Of a stretch of DNA of 64,000 bases, positions 41,840-52,361 are shown piece after piece. This DNA comes from Lampris incognitus (Eukaryota; Chordata; Actinopteri; Lampriformes; Lampridae): positions 18,072,505-18,136,504 of the forward strand of contig NC_079216.1 of assembly GCF_029633865.1 (NCBI RefSeq). Direction: 5' to 3'. The notes under the pieces were generated by a model, which worked only from the letters and a program-made list of their open reading frames with translations, searched no databases and had not been told where the DNA came from. The position numbers and the translations under genes are program-made. Within the stretch, counting starts at the first letter, position 1; each line of letters opens with the position of its first letter.

Positions 41840-44617
41840 TTACATAGTGAGTTTCAGTGGAGGTTTAGACAGCCGTCCAACCCTTGTGTAAGTGTGTCCA
41901 TCCGAACGCGGAGCGCCAACAGGAGTAGATGGTGCCTTGGGCATGGACCTGATGGGGCTCCGCTCGAACACAGCCTGAGGGGTCTCAATGACAGTTTCTG
42001 TAGCTGGATCCCCGTCCGGTGTGTGTGCCGCAGCGGGTTCAACAGGATCGTGCGCGGCTCGTGCAGCTGGCTCAGCCACTCTGAGATCGATCCTGTTACG
42101 ACGGTACAGGGAGCCATCAATGTCCACAAGATAAGACCTCGGCGCAACCCTGCGGAGACAAGTTCCGACTCTCCAGCGGCCAGTGTTATCACCTGGCAGG
42201 GGCTTCATCCGTACGACTTCCCCAATTTCAAGTGCCGGCAATTCACGGGCAGATCTGTCATGGAAGGATTTGGCGAGTTGCTTCCTGTGGCGCAGCTTTT
42301 CAGTGACGCCCACGACAACAGCTGGTTCCAGGAGCTTGCTTGCCGCCGGGATGGACGTCTTCAACCGGCGGGACATGAGGCGTTGTGCTGGGCTGCTGCC
42401 CATGTTTTCCGTAGGTGTATTCCTCCAGTGAAGCACGGCTTTCCAGGGGTCTTCACCATCATGCGCGGCCTTACGCAGAAGATTTTTTACAATCTTCACG
42501 GCCGACTCGGCCTTGCCATTCGCTTTCGGGTGTCTGGGAGAGGAGGTCACGTGCTCAAATTCCCACTCAGAAGCGAACCGTGTGAACTGAGCTGTGAACT
42601 GAGGGCCGTTGTCTGTAATAACCTTCTCTGGCTGACCATGTCGGGCGAACTGTGCCTTACATCGCTTGATGACTGTCTCTGCAGACATGTCGGGTAGAAG
42701 CTCAATCTCCCAAAAATCGGAATAGTGGTCGACTATTAGGAGATAGTCTTTCTGTCTGAAGCTGAATAGGTCCATGCTCAAGACCTGCCATGGCCTGGTT
42801 GGTACTTCGTGAGAGAGCGTGGTCTCCTTTTGCTGATTGTGGGCGTACACATTGCAGGTCGAGCAGCTGCTTACAAAGTCCTTTATCTCTGACTGCATGT
42901 TGGGCCAGTACAATGTCTCTTGAGCGTGTCGGTAGCATGCATCACCCCCTATGTGACTTGAATGTATGCGCGTCAACATTTCTGGGCGGAGTGACTTTGG
43001 GATGATGACTTTTTGCCCCCGGAACAGAACTCCGTTCTGCACACTGATTTCATCCCGGAAGGGCCAGTACTCCCTAGCGATGAGGGGCGCTTCCTCCTTT
43101 ACATCTGGCCAGCCCACGAGAACAGTGTTCTTCAGTGCCTGTAAGCATTCATCTCTGTCGGTGTGTCGTCTGATCTGTTCCAGCCGCTGGTTAGTCACAT
43201 TCAGGTACTCTGCCTGGTTCACGTGCTGTATGTCTTCCTGCTCTTGTTGCAGAGAGCAGATAGCGTGTCGCTGATATGCAGTCCCTCTGCCGGAGCATCC
43301 AGCCGTAGCTCTGCTGAGCGTGTCGCTTATGAACATCTCTGGGCCTGGTTTGTAGATTACCCTCAGGTCGTAGTTCTGCAGAGTCATGAGCATGCTCTGG
43401 AGTCTCTTGGGCGCATTGAGAAGTGGCTTGCTGAAAATAGAGATCAGAGGCTTATGGTCCGTCTCTGCTGTGATTGGGTCGCGGCCATATAGGTAATGGT
43501 GAAACCTCTGGCAGGCGAAGACGATACTGAGGCACTCCTTCTCAATTTGTGCATAGTTTTTTTCGGTGGGGGTAAGAGCCCTCGAGGCAAATGCGATGGG
43601 CTGACCTTCCTGCATGAGACAACAACCGAGACCGCTCTGGCTGGCGTCGCTCTGGATTGCGATTGGCTTAGTTACATCATAGTAGCGCAGGACGGGCATG
43701 GCTGTCGCCAGCGCCTTAAGCTCATGAACCGCCGCCTCGTGCTTAGGCAGCCAGTGCCAGGGTGTGTCCTTGTCCAACAGGCGTCGCAACGGCTCGCAGA
43801 CAGTAGATAGATGAGGCATGAACTTGGCTAAATAGTTAGCGAAGCCAATGAGACGCTGCACGCCCTTGGCATCTGTTGGGTTCGGCATGTCAATAATGGC
43901 TCTCACCTTCTCTGGATCGGGCTTCAGTCCAGCAGATGAGAGAATGTGGCCATGAAACTGCACCTCAGCCACCTTGAACTCCAACTTCTTCAGGCCGAGG
44001 CGAAGCTTGACCTCGCGGCAGCGTTCCATCAACGCCGCAAGCTTGACGTCGTGGTCGTCCCCAGCCTCCTTGTCTGTGTCCCCGCAGCCGACGACCAGGA
44101 TATCGTCCGCAATGGGCTCAACGCCCTTCAGACCGGCGAGGAGCTCGTGCTGCTTGCGCTGATATACCCCGGGCGCCACCGATACTCCAAATGGTAGCTT
44201 GAGCCACCGCTTCCTCCCCCAGGGGGTCCAGAACGTGGTCATGAGGCTACTCTCATAGTCCAGTTTGCATTGCAGGAATGCATCCCGAGCGTCCACTAAC
44301 GTGAAGACTCTGGCCTTGGGCAATTTATACAAAATGTCCTCCAAGGTAGGCATGATGTAGTGAGAGCGCTTTAGGGCTTTGTTCAATGGTTTAGGGTCAA
44401 TGCATATTCTCAGCTTCTCCGGTTTTTTAACAGTCACCATGTTGCTGATCCAATCTGTAGGATCTGTGACAGGCGCAAGGTGGCCGTCAGCCTCGTACTT
44501 GTCCAGCTGGGCTTTGACTGCTGCTTTCATTGCGATTGGGACATTGCGAGGGGCACTCTGTACTGCAGCAACACTAGGATCACGGTCAAAATGGACCTCC
44601 CCAGGCACGGGGAGGTC
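41840..44617 (-). CDS. Gypsy pol: reverse transcriptase, RNase H, integrase (open frame)
   Basis: Open for 922 codons from the first Met at 44608. Reverse transcriptase: VTVKKPEKLRICIDPKPLN (about 58-76), LVDARDAFLQCKLD with Asp106, PFGVSVAPGVYQ (about 139-150) and IADDILVVG (166-174; the usual aromatic residue before xDD is Ile). RNase H: IAIQSDASQSG with Asp321, and TDHKPL near 383. Integrase: His549/His552 with Cys582/Cys585 zinc domain; core catalytic Asp613 (MDLFSF), Asp666 (ITDNGPQF) and Glu701 (KAESAVK), with DD35E spacing. The C-terminal tail is Pro/Ala-rich. It is in the same frame as gag, separated by a TGA. The start shown is the codon after that stop; true translation would need readthrough. 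Confidence 0.93.
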   Translation of the reverse strand, partial: DLPVPGEVHFDRDPSVAAVQSAPRNVPIAMKAAVKAQLDKYEADGHLAPVTDPTDWISNMVTVKKPEKLRICIDPKPLNKALKRSHYIMPTLEDILYKLPKARVFTLVDARDAFLQCKLDYESSLMTTFWTPWGRKRWLKLPFGVSVAPGVYQRKQHELLAGLKGVEPIADDILVVGCGDTDKEAGDDHDVKLAALMERCREVKLRLGLKKLEFKVAEVQFHGHILSSAGLKPDPEKVRAIIDMPNPTDAKGVQRLIGFANYLAKFMPHLSTVCEPLRRLLDKDTPWHWLPKHEAAVHELKALATAMPVLRYYDVTKPIAIQSDASQSGLGCCLMQEGQPIAFASRALTPTEKNYAQIEKECLSIVFACQRFHHYLYGRDPITAETDHKPLISIFSKPLLNAPKRLQSMLMTLQNYDLRVIYKPGPEMFISDTLSRATAGCSGRGTAYQRHAICSLQQEQEDIQHVNQAEYLNVTNQRLEQIRRHTDRDECLQALKNTVLVGWPDVKEEAPLIAREYWPFRDEISVQNGVLFRGQKVIIPKSLRPEMLTRIHSSHIGGDACYRHAQETLYWPNMQSEIKDFVSSCSTCNVYAHNQQKETTLSHEVPTRPWQVLSMDLFSFRQKDYLLIVDHYSDFWEIELLPDMSAETVIKRCKAQFARHGQPEKVITDNGPQFTAQFTRFASEWEFEHVTSSPRHPKANGKAESAVKIVKNLLRKAAHDGEDPWKAVLHWRNTPTENMGSSPAQRLMSRRLKTSIPAASKLLEPAVVVGVTEKLRHRKQLAKSFHDRSARELPALEIGEVVRMKPLPGDNTGRWRVGTCLRRVAPRSYLVDIDGSLYRRNRIDLRVAEPAARAAHDPVEPAAAHTPDGDPATETVIETPQAVFERSPIRSMPKAPSTPVGAPRSDGHTYTRVGRLSKPPLKLTM

Positions 44618-45799
44618 TCAAAGGTGCCCATAGAGCTCAGTGTTTCTCTTTCCCGAATACAGCTTCAGTCTGGTGTCACTCGGGCGGAGAGGTGTGTTTG
44701 GGGCCAGCCTTTTCTTGTCTTGAAAGCCCATTACATTGCAGGTGGCTCCAGAGTCCAGCTGACATTGTTGTGGCTTGTCGTGGAGTTTCAGAGTCACAAA
44801 CCACTTCTTTCCTTTGGTGTGCACTGCGCCGATTGACTCAAACATGTACAGATCATCTGCATCATTACTATGCTCTGGGGGTTCTTCTGTGTATTCCACA
44901 CAGTTTACCTTGCCCTCAGCATGCCCCTTTTTGCTCTTTAAGCACACTTTAGAAAAGTGATTAAGTGTCCCACATGACCTACATTGTTTCCCGAAGGCCG
45001 GGCAATGCTCTCTGCCCCTTGAATGCGAGCTGCCACAATATTTGCAATTGCCTGCATCTCCTGCTGTTCTGGGTGGATTGCTCTGTTTCCATTGGTTTTG
45101 TCTGGGTTGCCTAGCAACGGCATGCACTGCCTCCGGCTGCGGTGTTGTTGCAAACTCCATTGCTCTCATACGGATGTCAGTTTGCTCTGCTGCGCGACAC
45201 ATGTCAATAGCTGTGACCATGTTCAAATCCTTCTCTCTCAACAGCCTGCGCCTAACGGCCTCGCTTGCAACTCCCAGGACTATCTTATCACGGATCATTT
45301 CATCTTTCAACTGTCCATACTCACAGGTTGCTGCCCTCTCTCTCAGTCTCGTCACAAAGGTATCAAACGATTCTCCTTCCTCCTGCTTGCAACTCCCGAA
45401 AATGTACCTCTCGTATATTGTGTTTTTTGCTGGCTTGAAGTATTTCCCCAACTCTCTCAGTATGGCGTCAGGATCCCCTTGATCATCTTCTGGGAGGTTC
45501 AGATTGTGGCGGTAAATATGCCTGCATTCACTTCCCATCACACTTCTTAGAGTAGCCGCTTGTATTTTCTTGTCCTTGCCAAGTATGCCCGTGACGAGGT
45601 CGTAGTCTTCATATTCGGCCCGAAAAATGTCCCAATTGACACTCCAATCGCCTGTGAAGCTCATCGGGGACGGTGGTGGAATATTCACGTTAGCTGCCAT
45701 TGTATGTGATGCTATCGGCGCCGGTAACGCTAGCGTTAGCTCCTCTGTGACAACGTCTTCAGCAGAAGTACTTTGCTCTGAATCGGAATCCTCCGACAT
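44618..45799 (-). CDS. Gypsy gag with zinc knuckles and truncated protease
   Basis: Starts MSEDSDSEQSTS and runs 393 codons to TGA (44620-44618). A capsid-like region follows an N-terminal acidic/Pro part (GDWSVNWDIFRAEYEDYDL, YIFGSCKQEEGESFDTFV). Two zinc knuckles are visible: CKYCGSSHSRGREHC (atypical spacing) and CRSCGTLNHFSKVC (CX2CX4HX4C). The protease active-site motif QLDSGATCNVMG follows near residue 350, but only about 50 residues separate it from the pol motif PGEVHFD, so most of the protease domain and the linker to reverse transcriptase are missing. Probably an internal deletion derivative. Confidence 0.9.
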   Translation of the reverse strand: MSEDSDSEQSTSAEDVVTEELTLALPAPIASHTMAANVNIPPPSPMSFTGDWSVNWDIFRAEYEDYDLVTGILGKDKKIQAATLRSVMGSECRHIYRHNLNLPEDDQGDPDAILRELGKYFKPAKNTIYERYIFGSCKQEEGESFDTFVTRLRERAATCEYGQLKDEMIRDKIVLGVASEAVRRRLLREKDLNMVTAIDMCRAAEQTDIRMRAMEFATTPQPEAVHAVARQPRQNQWKQSNPPRTAGDAGNCKYCGSSHSRGREHCPAFGKQCRSCGTLNHFSKVCLKSKKGHAEGKVNCVEYTEEPPEHSNDADDLYMFESIGAVHTKGKKWFVTLKLHDKPQQCQLDSGATCNVMGFQDKKRLAPNTPLRPSDTRLKLYSGKRNTELYGHL

Positions 45800-46040
45800 G
45801 TGACCTACTCAGGCCTACAAACTTAAACATGCGAGCTAGTAAAATAAGAAATAAGTTCTCCGACTTCTGACACCATGTTTCAGTAGGCTATCTTATAAAG
45901 AATGACACACACACGAGTTGCTCAGTGCAGCCAAGTATCTTCAAAGTGATGTAACATGTTCCTGAGCGCGGGTCATGTGTCTCTAAGGTAAACTAGTGGA
46001 TAGCCGATGGCATCGATCTATCTAGACCCGTAACACCTTT

Positions 46041-46344
46041 AGCCGAGCGGTTAGTGATGTCGCCTTGTGGTGCCGCCTTGTGGTGCAGTACACCCGTATC
46101 GAATCCCGCACCGGGCAAGAAAATGACCGGTTACATTGGTGGCAGCGGTGGGATCCGGAAGTCTGCAGATCCTCAGAAGTCTCTTCGGAGCGCGGGAATA
46201 ACAAAGCGCGAGGGCGCGCTTCCGGGAGAGGGTGACGACTGTAAACTACCACTAAGACACGTTAGCCCTTAGCTAACGGGTCTGACCCTTTAGCCGAGCG
46301 GTTAGTGATGTCGCCTTGTGGTGCCGCCTTGTGGTGCAGTACAC
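46041..46344 (+). mobile_element. TRIM-like miniature LTR element (rest of LTR 1, primer site, short internal region, partial LTR 2)
   Basis: LTR 1 continues 46041-46135, ending CCGGTTACA (total about 147 bp with 41428-41479). Then TGGTGGCAGCGGTGGGAT (46137-46154) matches the complement of the tRNA-Leu(AAG) 3' end over 18 bases (recalled tRNA sequence), the primer site. Only about 104 bp of internal DNA follows, ending with a purine-rich GGGAGAGGGTGACGAC, before LTR 2 starts at 46240 (TGTAAACTACCACTAAGACA). LTR 2 matches LTR 1 to 46344, then diverges. No coding sequence. Confidence 0.7.
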
Positions 46345-46364
46345 CGCCGTACTGCACCACAAGG
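46327..46364. repeat. Perfect 16-bp hairpin at the end of TRIM LTR 2
   Basis: CCTTGTGGTGCAGTAC (46327-46342) and GTACTGCACCACAAGG (46349-46364) with a 6-nt loop. The left arm belongs to the LTR, so the right arm looks like a local inverted copy. Confidence 0.85.
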
Positions 46365-47266
46365 CCAATCAGGAGTAAGGGGGAAGGGTCACGGTGAAGG
46401 GAGGGGCGAGCGGTTGGAGAGAGGAAGAAAATGGCGTTAGGGAGAGAAGGGGGCGACGGTAGATTCAGGGCTGCCGGTGAAGAGATAGTTGGAAAACATA
46501 GCAAATGTCAGTCTTATGGTTTACAAGTTTAATCGCACATTGTTCGAAGGTGTAAGCTATAAGTGTGATACTGGTGGATGTAAAGTGAAGGTCGGTTAGA
46601 CGTTACTGCGTCATTCTCCAGTTCACCGTGACGGTCGTTACCCAGCTAGTTAGCAAAGCTAGCTGATGTAGTAGCCTTGTTGGCTAGTTCAGTGAACGTA
46701 CGCAGCTATCAAAAGACTCGTACGGGACTCGTACGGGACCAGACACACCAGATAGCGGTTTGAGCCGCCAGGGTTTGCTCAGACTTCCTCCGGCTACGTG
46801 GGATCCTCACGTGGGAACAAGTCACCAGAAGCGAGCCTTTCGTCTCGTTTTCACCCGCGCCTGGACTATTCGCGCGCACCGCCATTTCCTGTCATTGTAG
46901 GAACGTTCTGGAACTGCCGTTCTCCTGAGCTGAGTGGGTACGCTTGTCCGTTTAGCTTGCAAGAGTGCAGATAACGTCGGTTGGACACGTGAAATCAGGA
47001 CTGCAACGAGGGTGGGTTATGAGGACCTCTTTAGTAGTTTGATAGATGTGTTTGATTTGGAATATTGAAAAAGCTACCTACTTTAATTTTGTGTTTGAAC
47101 TGTATTGAGCCTGACAAGGCTGGATTATGGATGCCGGGCAGGGGCCCCAGACCACGAAGGGCCCCAAAAGGTCAGGGCATTGTGTTCGCATTAGTAGCTA
47201 TCCCCAATCATACTCTACAAGGGGCGTTGTTCCAACCCTGCGTCGCAATGCTGGGCCCAAGCTAGT
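46365..47266. other. Intron 2 sequence without recognised gene
   Basis: Moderately CpG-rich, with a short direct repeat ACTCGTACGGG (about 46711 and 46722) and GCTAGC-type inverted motifs. No supported ORF. Confidence 0.5.
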
Positions 47267-47545
47267 CTGTATTGATGCAGGATCCCCAAGCTACAGTCTC
47301 TACTGATGCAGGGTCCTAAGCTACAAAGTCTGTACTGATGCAGGACCTCAAGCTACAAAGTCTCTATTGATGCGGGGCCCCAAGCTACAGTCTCTACTGA
47401 TGCAGGGCCCCAAGCTATCAAGTCTCTATTGATGCGGGGGCCCCAAGCTACAGTTTCTATTAATGCGGGGTCCAAGCTACAAAGTCTGTATTGATGCAGG
47501 GCCCCAAGCTACAGTCTACTGATGCAGGGTCCCAAGCTTCATTGT
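47267..47545 (+). repeat. Minisatellite, about 31-bp unit, about 9 copies
   Basis: Units of TCTSTATTGATGCAGGGCCC then CAAGCTACAAAG, with one- or two-base variation and length 29-33. The last unit ends CCCAAGCTTCAT. The stretch 47546-48384 that follows holds a G-rich run (47884-47901), T-rich sequence and no gene. Confidence 0.9.
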
Positions 47546-48384
47546 TTCATTGTGTATAGTTAAGCAAATGTGCTAGCTAGAGTGCCCATACTGAAAAATG
47601 ATTAAACAGTTTTACTAAAATGTGCCCATATTTCAGTAAATTATTTTCTCTGAAATTCCTGTTGGTAAGCCGTTGTAAGTGGGAAGAAGGCTTCACAATA
47701 TGTTTGCAATGCTGTGAGCTGCTATTCTCATCTCTTGTTTGTTTTGTGATTCAAAATTGTGTTGTACTTTGTAGCCGCCATCTGAATCCCATGCAGATTG
47801 TCATAGCGTTTACTATCATGATGGGTATTTGCATTAGTTTTACATTTAACAATGTTTAGTGTTGTTTGTGTAGCCTATCTGATGGGGTGGGGGTGGGGGG
47901 GGCAACGGATGTGCGTGCCCCAGGACCTCCTGGTAGGTTAATCTGGCCATGGAGCTTGATAGTGAAAGTGCACTATTTATTTTGTTTTCGTTTTTTTTGT
48001 TTTTTTGTTTTGTTTTGTTTTTACAATAACTAAATATTTCGAGTTGCAACTTTGTCTTGTGTGATTATTCATCTAAAGGTTATTAATTTCATGGGAATTG
48101 GTATAATTAGGGAAGTCAAACTAAGCTGAATGTAAATTGGATTATAGTGAGAGAACCTGGGGCCCTGCCCTCTATAGTCATGGAGTAAAAGGGGCTACAC
48201 TTTTAATAACTTTTAACAACTCCTTGGGATAATTCGATTATTTTAATTGATTTTATAGTTTGTCTCCATTATTGTTTTATGGATTTTATTCGATCATCTT
48301 GATCGCACCGAGGCCTCCGATTCTGTAGTGCTGGAGATGTATGTGGGTTGTTTCTAGCTTGTGGTTAAGCTAACCAAAACAATC

Positions 48385-49700
48385 ATGTCGACTTTGCCCA
48401 GTGAGGACTGTGTGCTGATTAAGAAAGCAAACAGAAAGATCGCTGACCTTGAAGAGGATGTTTGATGCATACGAAAGACTCCCTTTTGGCCAGCTTCATG
48501 GACGTGACTTCTGGCCAGTTCAAACGGATTTGCTCTCTCAGTGCAACCATCCAGAACACAGTTCTCTGGGACCCTGCCACTTCTCCACGGCTTTCCTCCC
48601 GCTCAACACCTAACCACCAGTTGTCCTGGGCCAAGGTAGTGGTCCGTGGTTGTAAAAGAGACTTGGACGGGGCTGCCTCACCCCCTCACCTAAGCCTCTC
48701 CAACCCTCCAACCACTACGCGGCCCGGTCTGATGACACTCCAGTCCACCCAGCTGATGTTCCTGTGGTTCCAACTTGTTCCGATCTGGACCCCTCTGTGA
48801 AAATGGCGCATGCCGACACTGCAGCTTCCCCACCACTGGTGGCTAGCAGTCTTCAGCTGGCTCACCATCCCACTGTGAATCAAACAAGGTTGAATACGTT
48901 CATCTGGAAGCTGTGAAGTCAAAACAACAGCCCTCATCCCGGGTAATGATCTCCTCTTCCCATGATCCTGGAAGAGGCTGTGATCAAACACTCTGGAAGT
49001 CTTCCTTGCACTGAGCCGGCAGGGGAATCCATTCTCAGAGCTGATGTCGCTGCCTCGCCACAACACTCGCCTGCTCGGACACTCCATCCCCAGTTGGAGA
49101 TTTCAACATCCCCTTTTCCCCCCAGCTACATTAATAGTTGGGGATTCCATAATCAGGAACATCAATTTTTTCACACAGCCACTTACTGTTTCCCTGAAGC
49201 CATAGTCCCTGATATCCTGGATAAGTTCCTGGGGCTGCTGTGCTCACTCCCATCCTCCACCAATCAAGTGATTGTTCATGTGCGGACAAACGTTGCAGCT
49301 CGTCGGCAGTCTGAACTGACCAAAAAGGATTTTAATGACCTTTTTAGCTTTTTAAGTACTTGTGCAATGTCTGTTTTTATTTCCGGTCCTATCCCCACAC
49401 TGGCCCATGAGCAGGCCATTTCAGCAGAATCCTCAGCCTTCACACTTTGCTCAAGTTTAAGTTTTATTGGCAATTTTAGTCTGTTTTGGGATCGATTCTC
49501 CCTCTTCAGAACTGACAGAGCCCATCCCAATAGGCTGGGTAGCCAAAAGCTAGCTGCCAACTTGCAGCATGCCGTACAGTCCTCTTCACGTGACTTGACT
49601 GTTTACATCCCACGCTTCTCTCCTAGAACCTCCATTTCCGCCTATGGTGGCACCCAACGGTACTGTTCCCCCAACAGCTCCCCCCACTGGCCTCATCTGT
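48385..49700 (+). pseudogene. L2/CR1-type LINE ORF1 remnant with SGNH-esterase-like domain
   Basis: ATG at 48385 opens MSTLPSEDCVLIKKANRKIADLEEDV before a stop (coiled-coil-like N-terminus). Decayed middle (Ser/Pro-rich, about 48500-48900). From about 49135 an esterase-like domain is visible across one frameshift: IVGDSIIRN (block I Ser), IVHVRTN where GTND is expected (block III), SVFISGPIP and RTDRAHPNRLGS (block V His). Such esterase-bearing ORF1 proteins are known from L2 and CR1 LINEs. ORF2 is absent, so this is a 3'-deleted or recombined fragment. Confidence 0.7.
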
Positions 49701-51141
49701 GATTAACCCTCTCCATGGCATACTGAAGGCCCTGTTGCTGAACATATAGAAGATTTAAAACCCCTGGCTCCAAAAGTGGTCACAGATTCAAGAGGAAAGA
49801 CTATGGCGAGGAAATAGTAAGCATTAGCACTTCAGGCGGCAGCCATGGGTGTCTGAAAAATAATCTACGGTTTTTCACCAGTTTAAAAAAAAAATCGTGT
49901 AATGCTGTCACTGCGCTGTACCCGAGATGTTTCTTATTACAGAGACAACGTTTTTTTCAAGAAACACGTGAATTAAATAGTTATAAAAGTAATTAAATAA
50001 ACAGGTGTTTTCAATAGGTTTTCAATGGAAACAGGCTCTCTTAGGCTATTGTTTTTCTAACAGTTAGACAAACTGTTGCTCAGTTAGACTCTAACCAAGC
50101 AACAGTAACAAGGAGCGATGGGAGAGGCACAGGACTTGGCAAAGGGCAACTTGAATCTTGGAAGCAGTTCTTGGTTTTGATTGCTCTAAATGAGTATATT
50201 GTTAAAAGTAACTGAGCTTGACAGCTGTTCCAAGCTCCCTGTGTGTTTCTGTGTCATTCCAGGTGAGGCTGAGGGTAAACTAGGCTGAATTTACACACAC
50301 ACACACACATTGGTGCCATTTGACAACATGATATGAGATACTTGGTTTTTGTGACTTTAGAGTTAGAAATGTTTATTTAGTTGTGAATTTGAAACAAAAA
50401 AGCTAAAAGAAAAGGGAAATAAAAAATCATAGCTCATGGGAAGGCTAGGGGGGGGCAGATGTGCTGGTGTCTCGGACCATGGGACTGAGCCAGAGGTGGT
50501 CCCAAAAAAGCTTTGAAGTTATAGACGGAGTTGCCCACCTCCTCTTTGCCCTCCGATATACTCAGAAGAGCTAGAGATGTAAGAAATGATTGAGTTGAAA
50601 ATATACATGACATTTATTATACAGTTATCATAGAACCACAGCAGGGAAAAAAGCTAAAAACATATTATCTGGGAGTGTCGAACTTCTCAGAAGGCCTCAA
50701 AAACGTCTCATCTCAAAAGAATCAAAGACAAGAACTCTGAATTATGTAACATTTCCCATAAGTACTACCACTGAATCAGCCCCCCCTCCCACAGACACAT
50801 GCAAATACACACACATTATGCAGGACAGCTATCAGGATTCAGCTTCTTAATGGATAGCTTGGCTTGCTTGGCTGGTGTTATGCATAGATTTGCTTATGAG
50901 CTTCCTACCTGAGAATGTATTAAAAGGCTGGACATTCATCAAAGTGACATTATTAGTATTCATCCCCTCTTCTACTGGCAAGATTCCATGTTTAAGACAA
51001 ATTACCAGCGATGCAAAAGGGGAGCTGGGAATTTGACTCATACCCATTGTGTCACTGACAGAATGTGATTCTCAATACCTTTGCAGAGGAGAGGAGACGG
51101 ATACTGACTGGTTCTTGGTGTTCATGTTTTTCTGTTTGTAG
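49701..51141. other. 3' end of intron 2, no recognised gene
   Basis: Contains (AC)8 at about 50294-50310 and AT-rich unique-looking sequence. A pyrimidine-rich stretch TTTTTCTGTTTGTAG leads into exon 3. Confidence 0.5.
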
Positions 51142-51186
51142 GATGAGAAGAACCAGGTCCTGACCACCAACATCTGGCTCCAACTG
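51142..51186 (+). CDS. chrna7: Nicotinic receptor alpha7-type subunit, coding exon 3
   Basis: Acceptor TTTGTAG and donor GTAAGT enclose 45 nt encoding DEKNQVLTTNIWLQL, in phase 0 at both ends. DEKNQ and NIWLQ are near-invariant in alpha7-type subunits; the Trp is the loop D aromatic residue of the complementary face of the agonist site. The small 45-nt exon is characteristic of the nicotinic receptor family. Confidence 0.97.
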
Positions 51187-51270
51187 GTAAGTTGTCTCGA
51201 CCTCCTCATCATTCTCTTCACTCACTAGATAAGGTAAACACTCGCATTTAAGTCAAAGTTTCTGTCATGG

Positions 51271-51380
51271 TTAGGGCGTCCGGGTAGCGCAGCCGTCTAT
51301 TCTGTTGCCTACCAACACGGGGATCACCGGTGCGAATCCCCGTGTTACCTCCAGCTTGGTCGGGCGTTCCTGCAGACACA
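51271..51380 (+). repeat. SINE family A head fragment
   Basis: GGGCGTCCGGGTAGCGCAGC to TTCCTGCAGACACA, then the flanking TSD of the next SINE. Truncated after the tRNA-like head. Confidence 0.8.
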
Positions 51381-51394
51381 AGTATCCATCTTCA

Positions 51395-51875
51395 GGGGCC
51401 GCTCTGATGGCCGAGCGGACAAACCCGCCGTTCTTGCAATCCGCTCGTCATGTGGCTGGGGGGTTCGTATCCCAGACTCGCCGTAACCGGTCACGGCCAG
51501 AGCGTCCACGGGGTAAGGCGTTCATTAGGCCACCCTTACCCGAGGGATAGTGGGTGTAGATCGGTGTAGTGTTCGGGGACTCGTCGTTCTCCAGCGACCC
51601 CTCTGGCCCATCCGGGTGCCTGCAGCCAAGCAACCGAAAGCATTCTACCTACGTCTCCTTCGCGGCCTGAAGGTGATGCAATCCATGCGAGGCTTCAGCG
51701 GGTAAAATAGCGAGAGCAGCCAACACGATTTTGAAGGAAGCTGGTGTTACGACTATCTCCTTCCTGTGGAAACGTGAGCCAGGGGAGTTATTCAACAAGA
51801 GTTCCGGCCATATGCCATTGGGTTAATCGGATGGGATAAGGGGAAAAACTAGAAATAAATGTATATATATAAAAA
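51395..51875 (+). repeat. tRNA-derived SINE, family D, with perfect target-site duplication
   Basis: The head CTGATGGCCGAGCGGACAAA and GGTTCGTATCCC resemble a class II tRNA (Leu/Ser type), followed by an unrelated body and an (A/T)n tail. AAGTATCCATCTTCA flanks it at 51380-51394 and 51876-51890. Only copy in the window. Confidence 0.9.
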
Positions 51876-51950
51876 AAGTATCCATCTTCAAACTACAATG
51901 GCCCTTCTGGAAAAACCAGAGAGCTTAAAGATCCTCAGAAATGGAAGGTC

Positions 51951-52361
51951 GGGCATCTGGGTGGCATGGCAGTCTATTCCGGTTGCCTACCAACACGGGG
52001 ATCGCCGGTTCGAATCCTCGTGTTACCTCTGGCTTGGTTGGGTGTCCCTACAGGTACAATTGGCCGTGTCTGCGGGTGGGAAGCCGGATGTGGGTGTATG
52101 TCCTAGTCACTGCACTAGCGCCTCCTCTAGTCAGTCGGGGCGCCTGTTCGGGGGGCAGGGGGAATAGCGTGATCGTCCCATATACTACATCCCGCTGGTG
52201 AAATGCGTCCTCACTGTCAGGTGAAAAGAAGTGGCTGGCGACTCCACATATATCGGAGGAGGCATGTGGTAGTCTGCAGCCTACCCCGGATTGACAAAGG
52301 GGATGGAGCCGTCCTGGTCTCTGCTGGCCAGGTACAATTGGGGAGAAAAAAAAGGGGGGGG
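51951..52361 (+). repeat. SINE family A, full length
   Basis: Head at 51951 (GGGCATCTGGGTGGCATGGC), body, and tail ACAATTGGGGAGAAAAAAAA. The about 75-bp non-SINE sequence before it (51878-51950) is shared with 56571-56643. Confidence 0.9.

Larger units (their letters stand above)
41480..46035 (-). mobile_element. Ty3/Gypsy LTR retrotransposon, 4.56 kb, identical LTRs
   Basis: The LTRs 41480-41639 and 45876-46035 (160 bp each, TG...CA) show no difference by eye. Target duplication CCTTT at 41475-41479 and 46036-46040. On the - strand the 5' LTR (46035-45876) is followed immediately by TGGTGTCAGAAGTCGGAG as primer site (45875 downward; tRNA not assigned). The 3' LTR is preceded by the purine tract GGAAAAGGAGGA. 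Gag and pol are in one frame. It inserted into a TRIM-like element. Identical LTRs mean recent insertion. Confidence 0.97.

Noticed and set aside
41894..42697. 267-codon + strand open frame and other + strand frames over 41840-45800
   Set aside because: Antisense shadows of the Gypsy gag-pol frame; no family motif on that strand.
51271..51340. tRNA-like sequences with A and B boxes (also at 1, 1800, 8815, 51395, 53560, 55471 and others)
   Set aside because: Each is the head of a longer SINE with body and tail, and the heads do not fold as complete tRNAs by eye.
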